Source of the DNA: Nitrospira sp.
GTDB lineage: Bacteria; Nitrospirota; Nitrospiria; Nitrospirales; Nitrospiraceae
Assembly (NCBI GenBank): GCA_023248215.1
Contig: JAHFEW010000027.1
Coordinates: 1-47,664 of the forward strand
Direction of reading: 5' to 3'
Length of the DNA stretch: 47,664 nt
The notes below the pieces were generated by a model, which ran no database searches, had not been told where the DNA came from, and saw only the letters and a program-made list of their open reading frames with translations. This document shows, piece after piece, positions 16,596-24,390 of this stretch; position 1 is the first letter of the stretch, and each line of letters starts with the position of its first letter. The position numbers and the translations under genes were made by a program.

Positions 16596-16685
16596 CAGGA
16601 TCCTGATGGCAATTAAGCGGACGAGGCGATCTGGAAAAATAACCCCGACGCGGTCGGGTCGCCTATTAAGCCGCTGCAGTTGTAA
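16596..16685 (+). pseudogene. 3' remnant of a VOC protein gene
   Basis: About 30 codons align with the C-terminus of the VOC gene at 11748: QDPDGN, then after an internal loss of about seven codons that leaves TAA in frame, ADEAIWKNNPDAVGSPIKPLQL and stop. The match is at amino-acid level with diverged bases, so it is not a recent copy. The rest of the gene is gone. Confidence 0.75.
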
Positions 16686-16810
16686 GATGAACCTTGAACA
16701 GGAGATTGTAGAGCCCTTGATGGAACCAAGGCGCATATGTCACCTCCTGACCGGCAACAATGGGAACGACGAGGATCGGGCGTAGAATCTCTAGCCAAGG
16801 AGGACGAACC

Positions 16811-17182
16811 ATGGCGACCCAAGTGATGATTAATGATCCGGCCAAGGCGAAGGAATATTTCGAGGCGAAGATGGCCTTTACGACAGGGCCGGTTGAGCTG
16901 GAGCGGATGATGAAAAACAATGAAGTCAACATCGTCGATGTGCGGGCGGCCGAAGATTACGCCAAAGGGCACATCCCAGGCGCGATCAATTTGCCGAAGG
17001 ATCAGTGGGAATCCCTGAAAGGCCTGCGCAAGGATAAGACGAACGTGCTCTATTGTTATTCACATGTCTGTCATCTTGCCGCTACCGCCGCCGTGCAGTT
17101 CACCGGCAAAGGCTACCCCATCATGGAATTGGACGGCGGGTGGCGCTGGTGGAAGGATGATGAGTTCGAAATCGAGGAGTGA
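16811..17182 (+). CDS. Rhodanese-domain protein
   Basis: A 123-residue single-domain rhodanese. It contains the typical NIVDVRAAEDYAKGHIPGAINLP strand-helix and the active-site loop YCYSHVCHLA with a cysteine in the persulfide-carrying position, then GYPIMELDGGWRWW. Rhodaneses carry sulfane sulfur from thiosulfate or persulfides to cyanide, thiols or biosynthetic partners. CAAGGAGG precedes ATG 16811. It has no signal peptide, so it is cytoplasmic. A SoxC-like gene nearby suggests sulfur detoxification as a shared theme. Confidence 0.88.
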   Translation: MATQVMINDPAKAKEYFEAKMAFTTGPVELERMMKNNEVNIVDVRAAEDYAKGHIPGAINLPKDQWESLKGLRKDKTNVLYCYSHVCHLAATAAVQFTGKGYPIMELDGGWRWWKDDEFEIEE

Positions 17183-17269
17183 GGAGTTGTCGAAAACATT
17201 CGGCACAGCCTGTCTGTGAGGATGTCTTGATGGGCTTAACCAAGAATGACAGGCCGGAAGGGGCGTTCA

Positions 17270-17530
17270 ATGAACAGCAAACCCAAAGATACAGACCAAC
17301 CGGTGCTTTCCCATATACAGCGACTCGTTGAAGAAGAGCATCGATTGTATGAACAGGGTGAACAAAGAACGCTTGGAGATGCCGATCGTCAGAAGTTAGC
17401 GGTCGTTCAGGTTGAACTGGATCGGTGCTGGGACCTGTTGCGCCAGCGTCGAGCGCTTCGCGAGGTGGGGGTTGACCCCGACCTCGCACAAGTCAGGCCG
17501 GCGCAAGTCGTAGAAAACTACAAGCAGTAG
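17270..17530 (+). CDS. DUF2630 family protein, copy 2
   Basis: An 86-residue paralogue of the gene at 9071. Shared blocks are VLSHIQRLVEEEHRLYEQG and QVELDRCWDLLRQRRALRE, and both end in a VE-x-Y-x-Q tail. Function is unknown. ATG 17270 is chosen because the conserved block begins about ten residues later; GGAAGGGG lies just ahead. The stretch from its stop to the alcohol dehydrogenase (17531-17821) contains no gene I can support. Confidence 0.8.
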   Translation: MNSKPKDTDQPVLSHIQRLVEEEHRLYEQGEQRTLGDADRQKLAVVQVELDRCWDLLRQRRALREVGVDPDLAQVRPAQVVENYKQ

Positions 17531-17821
17531 GAATCGGCGTCAGCGGCGATCCTCCTGGTCAGAGAAAATCGAGGAATTCAGGCGGCACCTATGCAGTGCG
17601 CTGGCCGTCATGCCTAGCATGTGAACGACGCCGCCATGGCGTTCCGGCCAGACGGCATCGCCTATTTTCCATACTTCCGCGCCGTCGAGCCACGCTGTGC
17701 CTTTTGCATGAAGACGTGGAGAGAGCGGGCATCAGAAATGTGCACCGTTTCAGCGGGCTTGAGCCAAGCAGTGCTTGTCGATCCACGGATGAGGCTCTCA
17801 ACGATTCAGGAGGGATAGGCT

Positions 17822-18844
17822 ATGGCGCGTATGAAGGCAATTCAAGCCACAGGACCTGGAGCCGACTGGGAACTTGTCGAACGCGATGTTCCCCAACCGA
17901 CCGCTGGTCAGGTGCGGATCAAGGTCGAGGCCTGCGGGGTCTGCCATAGTGACATGTTCGTGAAGGAAGGGCATTGGCCCGGCATTCGCTATCCAAGAAT
18001 CCCCGGTCATGAAATCGCCGGGCGGATCGACGAGGTCGGTCCTGCCGTCACGGCCTGGGAAAAAGGCCAGCGTGTCGGTGTTGGTTGGCATGGTGGCCAT
18101 TGTGGCCAATGCGTATCCTGCCGCCAGGGTGATTTCATCCTCTGCAGGTCAGGGCAGGTCTGCGGGATCAGCTATGATGGCGGCTGGGCAGAGTATGTCG
18201 TGGTGCCGGCTGAAGCAGTGGCCTCGCTTCCGGATGAGTTGTCGTTCGAAGAGGCCGCCCCATTGCTCTGCGCGGGAATTACTACCTTCAACAGCCTGCG
18301 AAACAGCGGCGCGCGGGCGGGCGACCTTGTGGCCGTGCAGGGAATCGGTGGATTGGGACATCTTGGCATTCAGTACGCGTCCAAGTTGGGGCTGAACACC
18401 GTGGCGGTCGGGCGTGGCAAGGATAAAGAGCCGCTTGCCCGCAAACTCGGAGCGATGCATTACATCGATGCCGCGGCTGGGAATCCGGGAGAGGAACTGC
18501 AGCGATTGGGCGGCGCGCGCGTCATCCTTACGACGGCCCCGGATAGCAAAGCTATCGCGTCGATGGTAGACGGACTCGGTGTTAATGGGAAGTTGCTCAT
18601 CGTGGCTGCACCGGGCGAACCGGTCATGGTGAACGCGATCACCCTGATCGGGAAGCGTGCCTCCGTCCAAGGCTGGCCGTCCGGCACGTCGAAGGACTCG
18701 GAGGACACCTTGCGCTTTAGCGCGATGGCGGGCGTGCGGCCGATGATCGAACGGTTTCCGCTGGCTCGCGCGCAGGAGGCCTATCAGCAGATGATGAGCG
18801 GAAAGGCGCGGTTCCGCGCCGTATTAACCATGAACGTTTTATAG
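17822..18844 (+). CDS. Zinc-dependent alcohol dehydrogenase
   Basis: A 340-residue medium-chain dehydrogenase. Catalytic zinc ligands C41 and the H63-E64 pair (GHEIAG) are present, and the four structural-zinc cysteines are C94, C97, C100 and C108. The Rossmann motif GIGGLGHLGIQYA is intact. It resembles the AdhA/AdhP group of ethanol and short-chain alcohol/aldehyde dehydrogenases, using NAD(P). AGGAGGGA precedes the ATG. Its stop lies 12 bases before the OsmC start, so the two are probably co-transcribed. Confidence 0.92.
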   Translation: MARMKAIQATGPGADWELVERDVPQPTAGQVRIKVEACGVCHSDMFVKEGHWPGIRYPRIPGHEIAGRIDEVGPAVTAWEKGQRVGVGWHGGHCGQCVSCRQGDFILCRSGQVCGISYDGGWAEYVVVPAEAVASLPDELSFEEAAPLLCAGITTFNSLRNSGARAGDLVAVQGIGGLGHLGIQYASKLGLNTVAVGRGKDKEPLARKLGAMHYIDAAAGNPGEELQRLGGARVILTTAPDSKAIASMVDGLGVNGKLLIVAAPGEPVMVNAITLIGKRASVQGWPSGTSKDSEDTLRFSAMAGVRPMIERFPLARAQEAYQQMMSGKARFRAVLTMNVL

Positions 18845-18855
18845 TGGAGGGTAAG

Positions 18856-19281
18856 ATGAAACGGAACGCTTCGGCAGCATGGCAAGGAGATCTGAAAACC
18901 GGTAAAGGAACGGTGTCGACGGAGAGCGGGGTGCTGACCAATACGCAATATTCGTTCAGCACGCGGTTCGAGAATGGGAAGGGTACAAATCCGGAAGAAC
19001 TGATCGCGGCTGCCCATGCCGGTTGTTTTACCATGGCCCTCTCGGGGCAGTTGGGTGCAGCTAACCTGGTGGCTGAGCAACTAACCACAACCGCCACCGT
19101 CACGATGGAAAAGGTGGAGGCCGGCTGGACGGTGACCGGCATCCATTTGACTGTGAAGGGGAAGGTGCCCAAGGCCGATAGTGCCGCCTGGGACAAGGCG
19201 ACCGCGGCTGCAAAGGTCGGTTGCCCTATCTCGCGGCTCCTCAACACGACGATTACCATGGATGCGAAATTGGAGAGCTAG
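18856..19281 (+). CDS. osmC: OsmC-family peroxiredoxin-like protein
   Basis: A 141-residue OsmC/Ohr fold protein that reduces organic hydroperoxides through two conserved cysteines, C57 (AAHAGCFTMAL) and C123 (VGCPISRLL). The NPEELIAAAHAGCF block is typical of OsmC rather than Ohr. ATG 18856 with GGAGGGTAAG is chosen over an in-frame GTG four codons earlier. It follows the alcohol dehydrogenase by 11 bases and precedes the HAD gene by five, forming a likely three-gene operon. Confidence 0.92.
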   Translation: MKRNASAAWQGDLKTGKGTVSTESGVLTNTQYSFSTRFENGKGTNPEELIAAAHAGCFTMALSGQLGAANLVAEQLTTTATVTMEKVEAGWTVTGIHLTVKGKVPKADSAAWDKATAAAKVGCPISRLLNTTITMDAKLES

Positions 19282-19286
19282 AATCC

Positions 19287-19985
19287 GTGACATCTTCGCA
19301 CGATCCTGACTCGTTGGCCTTTCTCTTCGACCTGGATGGCACTCTCGTGGATAGTGTCTACCAGCATGTGCTGGCCTGGCGTGAGGCGACACAGGCCGCC
19401 GGCATGGAACTGCCGGTTTGGAGGATTCATCGGCAAATCGGTATGAGCGGCGGCCTCATGTTGCATGCGTTATGGCGGGAAACCGGACGGCCTGTTTCAA
19501 AAGACGAGGCGGAACATATTCAGCGGGTGCACGCCGAGGCATTTGCCAAACAGGCTCCTTCACTTCGGGTGCTGCCGGGGGCGCAAGAAATCCTGGATAC
19601 CTTGGCGGCGTCTCGCGTGCCCTACGCCATTGCCACCAGCGGGCGGCTGCAGAGCGCGCAACATACCTTGAAGCTGCTCAAATTTCCTCCCGGAACTCCG
19701 GTGGTGACGCGTGATCAGGTGCGGCGTGCGAAACCAGATCCTGACTTGTTTCTGGCTGCCGCCGAACAGCTCCACGTTCCGATCGCCAAGTGCATCGTCG
19801 TCGGGGACAGTGTCTGGGACCTGCTGGCGGCCCGTCGGGCCGCCGCGCTCGGCGTCGGTCTCTTGTCTGGCGGCTATGGCCGGGATGAGCTGGAACGAGC
19901 GGGCGCCTATCGCACCTATGACGATCCGGCGGATTTGTTGCGTCACCTGGATGAGTGCGGCGTACGGCTCGAACGGCCTGTTTGA
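19287..19985 (+). CDS. HAD-superfamily hydrolase
   Basis: A 232-residue phosphatase of the beta-phosphoglucomutase/phosphoglycolate phosphatase-like subfamily. Motif I is FDLDGTLVDS, motif II the T/S in YAIATSG, motif III the lysine of RRAKPDPDLF, and motif IV is VVGDSVWDLLAA. A helical cap follows motif I. The substrate is unknown. The start is GTG 19287, five bases after the OsmC stop and preceded by GGAGAG within that gene; no ATG fits. Confidence 0.88.
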   Translation: MTSSHDPDSLAFLFDLDGTLVDSVYQHVLAWREATQAAGMELPVWRIHRQIGMSGGLMLHALWRETGRPVSKDEAEHIQRVHAEAFAKQAPSLRVLPGAQEILDTLAASRVPYAIATSGRLQSAQHTLKLLKFPPGTPVVTRDQVRRAKPDPDLFLAAAEQLHVPIAKCIVVGDSVWDLLAARRAAALGVGLLSGGYGRDELERAGAYRTYDDPADLLRHLDECGVRLERPV

Positions 19986-20005
19986 AGTTGTCGAAGCGTA
20001 ATCTG

Positions 20006-20429
20006 ATGGCCGGGAAGACCGAAAAGAATAAGATGTTGGCGGGAGAGCTGTACCGTGCCGGAAATAGGGAGTTGCTCGCTGAGCGACGCCGTGCACAGGA
20101 GGTACTGGCCCGGTACGATCAATTATCACTGCACCTTTCTTGACTGTGCTCCCATCGCCATCGGAGACGATGTGCAGATCGGTCCTGCCGTGCAACTCTA
20201 CACGGCTCAGCATCCTATCGAGGCGAACATGCGTCGCTCCGGTCTGGAATCCGCGAGCCCGATCCGGATCGGCAGCGATGTGTGGATCGGCGGCGGGGCG
20301 CTGCTGTTGCCGGGCGTCACCATCGGAGATCGCAGCATCGTGGCAGCGGGAAGTGTGGTCGTCCATCACGTGCCCCCGGATAGCGTCGTCGTCGACAATC
20401 CGGCGCGCATTGTGCGAACGTTGGCGTGA
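20006..20429 (+). pseudogene. Maltose/galactoside O-acetyltransferase gene with internal deletion and frameshift
   Basis: The N-terminal Mac domain is recognisable from ATG 20006 (KMLAGELYRAGNRELLAERRRAQEVLARY). It then jumps, near 20115-20130, into the left-handed helix domain (TFLDCAPIAIGDDVQIGP, SDVWIGGGALLLPGVTIG, NPARIVR) in a different frame. About 40 residues expected between these parts are missing. One deletion explains both the loss and the frame change. A separately started C-terminal piece is possible but lacks a Shine-Dalgarno. Confidence 0.8.
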
Positions 20430-20455
20430 ATCACAGAACGTAGAAGGAGCCCCGC

Positions 20456-21061
20456 ATGGAGAAGCCGGCTGAGACTCAGTATCCCATCCATGACCTCTTG
20501 CGCCGGCGCTGGAGCCCGCGGGCCTATTCCGAGCGGCCGGTGGAACGAGAAAAGTTGCAGAGCCTCTTCGAAGCGGCTAGGTGGGCGCCTTCATCGAACA
20601 ACGAGCAGCCCTGGCGCTTTATCGTGGGGACGAAAGACGATCCATCCACGCGTGACCGTCTCTTTCACTGTCTCAAGGAAGGGAACAAGAAGTGGACGTT
20701 GCGAGCCCCGGTGCTGATGCTTTCGGTCGCGCGCCTGAATTTTGAAGACGAGGAGACGCCGAACCGGCATGCCTGGCATGACACGGGTATGGCGGTATTT
20801 AGTCTCGCGATTCAGGCCATGGCCCTCGGGTTGATTGTCCATCAGATGGCGGGGTTCGATGTGGAGAAGGCGCGTGCTGACCTCGGTATACCCCCAGGCT
20901 TTGAACCGGTGGCCATGATCGCTGTCGGATATCCCGGTGATCCGGCCGAGCTGCCCGACTATCTACGCGAGCGAGAACTGAAACCGCGTGAACGGAAGCC
21001 CGTGACAGAATTCGTCGCCGCCGGAATGTGGAATGCCCCGCCGGCTTGGCTCACCAGGTAA
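20456..21061 (+). CDS. Nitroreductase family protein
   Basis: A 201-residue FMN-dependent nitroreductase-fold enzyme. The N-terminal RRRWSPRAYSERPV and RWAPSSNNEQPWRFIVG motifs bind FMN phosphate and ring. AWHDTGMAVFSLAIQAMALGLIVHQMAGFD forms the dimer helix. Such enzymes reduce nitroaromatics, quinones or flavins with NAD(P)H; the physiological substrate is unknown. GAAGGAG precedes the ATG. About 300 bases without a gene follow. Confidence 0.9.
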   Translation: MEKPAETQYPIHDLLRRRWSPRAYSERPVEREKLQSLFEAARWAPSSNNEQPWRFIVGTKDDPSTRDRLFHCLKEGNKKWTLRAPVLMLSVARLNFEDEETPNRHAWHDTGMAVFSLAIQAMALGLIVHQMAGFDVEKARADLGIPPGFEPVAMIAVGYPGDPAELPDYLRERELKPRERKPVTEFVAAGMWNAPPAWLTR

Positions 21062-21364
21062 TCTTGCCCACCCGTCTTCGCGTGTTGTCCTCTGTGTTGT
21101 GCGGTACCCCAGTCTCGATCGCTCGCAAGGTCCCCATTCGAACGCCGTTCGGTCCTGTTGGGAGCTCCAGCCCAAGCTCTTCCGCGTTGTCTTGACTCGC
21201 CCTATGACACATTCCAGGAATCGGAAAGATAGCGGTTGGATCTCGGCTCGAACGAATTGGTACAGTAAGCCAATCGTACAGATGGCGCGAGACGAGCGGC
21301 CTGTAGAAAGTGATTTGCGGACTAGGACGATGGTAGAGCATCGCCGGAATCGAATGGAGGATGG
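21062..21364. other. Intergenic stretch, no gene recognised
   Basis: Open frames exist on both strands, but none has known motifs or a suitable Shine-Dalgarno until the GGAGG that serves the SDR gene at the right edge. I see no clear promoter or terminator. Confidence 0.4.
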
Positions 21365-22096
21365 ATGGGATTCCTGAGTGGCAAGGTCGCAATCGTCACC
21401 GGCTCTTCCAGCGGCATCGGCCGCGCCATTGCCGAACGATTGGCCCAAGAGGGCGCGACGGTGGTGGTGAATTACTATGTGAATGCTGAGAAAGCCCGGA
21501 CAGTCGCCGACGGAATTCAGGCCAAGGGCGGAACGGCCCTGGTGATACAGGCCGACATGAGCCTGGTAGCTGAGGCGCAACGGCTGGTACAGGGGACAGT
21601 GAAACAGTTCAACCGTCTGGATATCCTGGTCAACAACGCGGGTCGGTTCATACCCAAGCCGATGGTGGAGACGACGGAGGCGGAGTTCGATGCCATTATG
21701 GCGCTGAATGCGAAGGGCCCGTACTTCGCGATGCAGGCAGCCGCCCGGCTGCTCGAGGACGGCGGGCGCATCGTGAACATCTCCACGGCCCTCACCCATC
21801 TAAATTTCCCCGGTGCCACGGCCCACTTGGGGAGCAAGGCGGCGCTGGAACAATACGGCAAGGGTCTGGCCCAAGAACTGGCGCCGCGAGGAATTACCGT
21901 CAATACGGTGTTGCCGGGATTTACCGATACGGGGGTGTTGACGGAGTACTATCGCAATGTCGGAATCCAGATGTCACCCGTGAAGCGGCTCGGTCTCCCG
22001 ACAGATATTGCCGATGTGGTGGCCTTTCTCGTGAGCGAGCAGGCGCGTTGGCTGACGGGACAGACTATTCATGCCGGCGGCGGCATCGTAATGTAA
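21365..22096 (+). CDS. SDR-family protein with Tyr-to-His change in the active site
   Basis: A 243-residue classical short-chain dehydrogenase/reductase. It has TGSSSGIG near residue 12, LVNNAG near 88, N115 and the C-terminal GQTIHAGGG. The catalytic Y-x3-K is replaced by H154-x3-K158 (TAHLGSK), and the serine position 13 residues earlier is threonine (T141) next to S140. With histidine instead of tyrosine the normal proton relay is lost, so the reaction or direction may differ. GGAGG precedes the ATG. RidA follows by 17 bases, probably in one operon. Confidence 0.87.
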   Translation: MGFLSGKVAIVTGSSSGIGRAIAERLAQEGATVVVNYYVNAEKARTVADGIQAKGGTALVIQADMSLVAEAQRLVQGTVKQFNRLDILVNNAGRFIPKPMVETTEAEFDAIMALNAKGPYFAMQAAARLLEDGGRIVNISTALTHLNFPGATAHLGSKAALEQYGKGLAQELAPRGITVNTVLPGFTDTGVLTEYYRNVGIQMSPVKRLGLPTDIADVVAFLVSEQARWLTGQTIHAGGGIVM

Positions 22097-22113
22097 CGGT
22101 CACAGGAGGATGC

Positions 22114-22497
22114 ATGAGAAGACGCAATATTTCGACCGGGGGGCCATGGGAAGGCAAGATCGGCTATTCGCGGGCGGTGAGGGTCGGCCGGTCCGTGCAG
22201 GTCTCCGGGACGACCGCCATGACGCCGACGGGACTCGTCGGCAAGGGCGATCCCTACGCACAGACTATTCAAACGCTGAAGACGATTGAAGCGGCGCTCG
22301 CACAGGCCGGCGCGTCGATGGCGGATGTGGTCCGGACACGCATCTATATGGCGAACATCGAGCAATGGCAGGAAGTGGGCCGGGCGCATGGCGAAGTGTT
22401 CGGTTCGATCAGACCGGCGACGACCATGGTGGAGGTGAAGCGCTTGATCGATCCGGACATGCTGGTCGAGATCGAAGCCGATGCGATCACGGCCTAG
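22114..22497 (+). CDS. RidA/YjgF/YER057c/UK114 family protein
   Basis: A 127-residue member of the RidA superfamily, which hydrolyses reactive enamine/imine intermediates or related compounds. Motifs include the strand VQVSGTTAMTP, then QTLKTIEAALAQAGASMADVVRTRIYM with the conserved arginine, and PATTMVEVKRLIDPDMLVEIEADA. Subfamily is uncertain. CACAGGAGG precedes ATG 22114. The TAG stop shares its G with the first base of palindromic repeat copy 2. Confidence 0.9.
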   Translation: MRRRNISTGGPWEGKIGYSRAVRVGRSVQVSGTTAMTPTGLVGKGDPYAQTIQTLKTIEAALAQAGASMADVVRTRIYMANIEQWQEVGRAHGEVFGSIRPATTMVEVKRLIDPDMLVEIEADAITA

Positions 22498-22735
22498 CAG
22501 GATGCGGAAAAAGTCCGCCAGCGGCGTTCTCGCATCACTCAGAGGCTCACCGTACGGCTCACGGGAAAAGAGCCTGTCTGGGCAGGCTCGGGGCGGGTGG
22601 GTAAGATGATGTGGCTTCGCCTCCAAGACACTGCCGGCTCACCGTCTCGCCGGCGTCCACACACGTGGCGCTCATTATTCTTCGCGCCGTGGACCTCGCT
22701 GCGGCCTTGCTGGACGGTCTTTTTGCGCATCCTGC
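22497..22735. repeat. Long imperfect palindrome, family 1, copy 2 (expanded centre)
   Basis: Ends match copy 1 (GCAGGATGCGGAAAAAGTCC at the left, GCGCATCCTGC at the right; inner blocks CTCAGAGGCTCA and CTCGCTGCGGCC). The centre carries roughly 110 additional bases, making it 239 bases long. As in copy 1, its first base is the G of an upstream TAG stop codon. Confidence 0.8.
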
Positions 22736-22844
22736 GGGCTATTCTGACGCGAGACGGCCCGTGTGCGAAGCGCGACGTATGACGCAACAATCGAGTGTTT
22801 CCGCAGCCTGCTAGAGAGTCAGTGATCGGTACATGGAGGTTCGG

Positions 22845-23522
22845 ATGAGCAGGCATTCACCGGAAATTACGCATCTGTCCAAGATCGATCCGGTCATGAA
22901 GCGCGTGATCGCCGAGGTCGGGCCCTATGCGCTGGCACTTCGGGTCGGGCGCTCGCCGTTTGAATCGCTGGCGCGCGCCATTGCCTATCAGCAACTTCAT
23001 GGCAAGGCCGCGGAGAGTATTCTGAAACGGTTCATTGCGCTCTTTCCCCGTCGGCGGTTTCCCCGTCCGGCCGAGGTGCTGGCGACCACTTCGGAGATCA
23101 TTCGAAGCTCAGGTTTTTCTCATGCCAAGATTGCGGCACTCCGTGATCTCGCGGCCAAGGCGATCGACGGGACTGTGCCGACCTCGCGTGTCATTCGACT
23201 GCTCGACGACGAGGCCATTGTCGAACGTCTTACTGAGGTGCGTGGTATCGGACGATGGACGGTCGAGATGTTGTTGATCTTTCATCTCGGGCGTCCTGAT
23301 GTGTTGCCCGTCGATGACTTCGGCCTGCGCGATGGATTCCGCATTGCTTATGGTCTCGCCGAGATGCCGACACCCAAAGAGGTGTGGCGTTATGGAGAGC
23401 GCTGGAAGCCTTATCGCACCGCCGCCGCCTGGTATCTCTGGCGCGCATCTGAAGGCGCAAAGGTCATCCGGCCGGCGAGACCGATTGTGAAGAAGCCGGC
23501 GAAGCGAGCATCCAATGGCTGA
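22845..23522 (+). CDS. DNA-3-methyladenine glycosylase II-like (AlkA/HhH-GPD)
   Basis: A 225-residue base-excision repair glycosylase. The helix-hairpin-helix is LTEVRGIGRWTVEMLLIF, followed by the catalytic-aspartate loop DVLPVDDFGLRDG. AIAYQQLHGKAAESI is typical of AlkA-type enzymes that release alkylated purines. It lacks the N-terminal AlkA extension, as in the shorter bacterial/yeast Mag1 group. ATG 22845 with GGAGG six bases ahead is preferred to ATG 22833. It overlaps the ferredoxin-MBL gene by eight bases. Confidence 0.9.
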   Translation: MSRHSPEITHLSKIDPVMKRVIAEVGPYALALRVGRSPFESLARAIAYQQLHGKAAESILKRFIALFPRRRFPRPAEVLATTSEIIRSSGFSHAKIAALRDLAAKAIDGTVPTSRVIRLLDDEAIVERLTEVRGIGRWTVEMLLIFHLGRPDVLPVDDFGLRDGFRIAYGLAEMPTPKEVWRYGERWKPYRTAAAWYLWRASEGAKVIRPARPIVKKPAKRASNG

Positions 23523-24390
23523 CCCACACAAGCGACTTGACACGAATCGTCCGGGAAATTTCTACGTCGATACGACCTGCATCAATTGTGACACCTGTCG
23601 TCAACTGGCTCCGGCCAGTTTCGAGGAAGTCGGAGAGTATTCGGCGGTGGTCCAGCAACCGGCTGACGATACGGAGAGGCTGCAAGCCTATCGGGCATTA
23701 CTCGCCTGTCCGACCGGCTCGATCGGAACCGAACAGAGTGACAAACCTTTATTGAGGAAGGCCAAGGCGGATTTTCCTCTGCGGCTGGAGGACGGGGTCT
23801 ACTACTGTGGGTTTAACTCAGAGAAGTCATTCGGCGCCAATAGCTTTTACGTGCAGCATACTGGCGGCAATTGGTTGATCGACTCGCCGCGTTATCTCAA
23901 GCATCTGGTCGATGCCTTCGAGCGAATGGGCGGCGTGGCCCATATTTTCCTCACGCACGAAGATGATGTCGCAGATGCGGCCAAGTACGCGCAACGGTTC
24001 GGTGCAAAGCGGATCATTCATTGCAAGGATGCGCATGCCATGCCCGATGCGGAAGAGATCATCGAAGAACTGAATGCGCGTCTCTTTTCTCCTGAGTTCA
24101 CCATTATTCCGGTTCCCGGCCATACGGCGGGCAGCATGTGTTTTCTCTATCAAGACCGGTTCTTATTTACGGGCGATCATCTGTGGTGGGACCCCGAGAC
24201 GCAGACCCTGGAATCGCCGCGACAATTAGTGTCGGACAAAGAGGCCTTGCGTCAATCAATTGAAAAACTGGCGCTCTATCCCTTCGAATGGGTGTTGGCC
24301 GGTCATGGCGGTCGGATTCATCTGCCTCAACTGCAGATGCAGGCCGCGTTGCGTGACTTGGTCGAGCGACGGCAGCGAGGTGAGGCATGA
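23515..24390 (+). CDS. Ferredoxin domain fused to metallo-beta-lactamase-fold protein
   Basis: A 291-residue fusion. Residues 15-72 form a single-cluster ferredoxin (C22, C25, C28 and C65: CINCDTC ... CPTGSI). From about residue 85 a metallo-beta-lactamase fold follows. The first metal motif is THEDDVAD in place of the classical HxHxDH; GHTAGSM, FTGDHLWWD and LAGHGGRIH supply the remaining positions. This suggests a changed or mononuclear metal site. Related fusions occur in cyanobacteria and plants, with no settled function as far as I know. It is translationally coupled to the neighbours on both sides. Confidence 0.85.
   Translation: MADPHKRLDTNRPGNFYVDTTCINCDTCRQLAPASFEEVGEYSAVVQQPADDTERLQAYRALLACPTGSIGTEQSDKPLLRKAKADFPLRLEDGVYYCGFNSEKSFGANSFYVQHTGGNWLIDSPRYLKHLVDAFERMGGVAHIFLTHEDDVADAAKYAQRFGAKRIIHCKDAHAMPDAEEIIEELNARLFSPEFTIIPVPGHTAGSMCFLYQDRFLFTGDHLWWDPETQTLESPRQLVSDKEALRQSIEKLALYPFEWVLAGHGGRIHLPQLQMQAALRDLVERRQRGEA

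Noticed and set aside
17531-17821. 65-codon frame before the alcohol dehydrogenase
   Set aside because: GTG start without Shine-Dalgarno and no family resemblance; codon pattern is not convincing.
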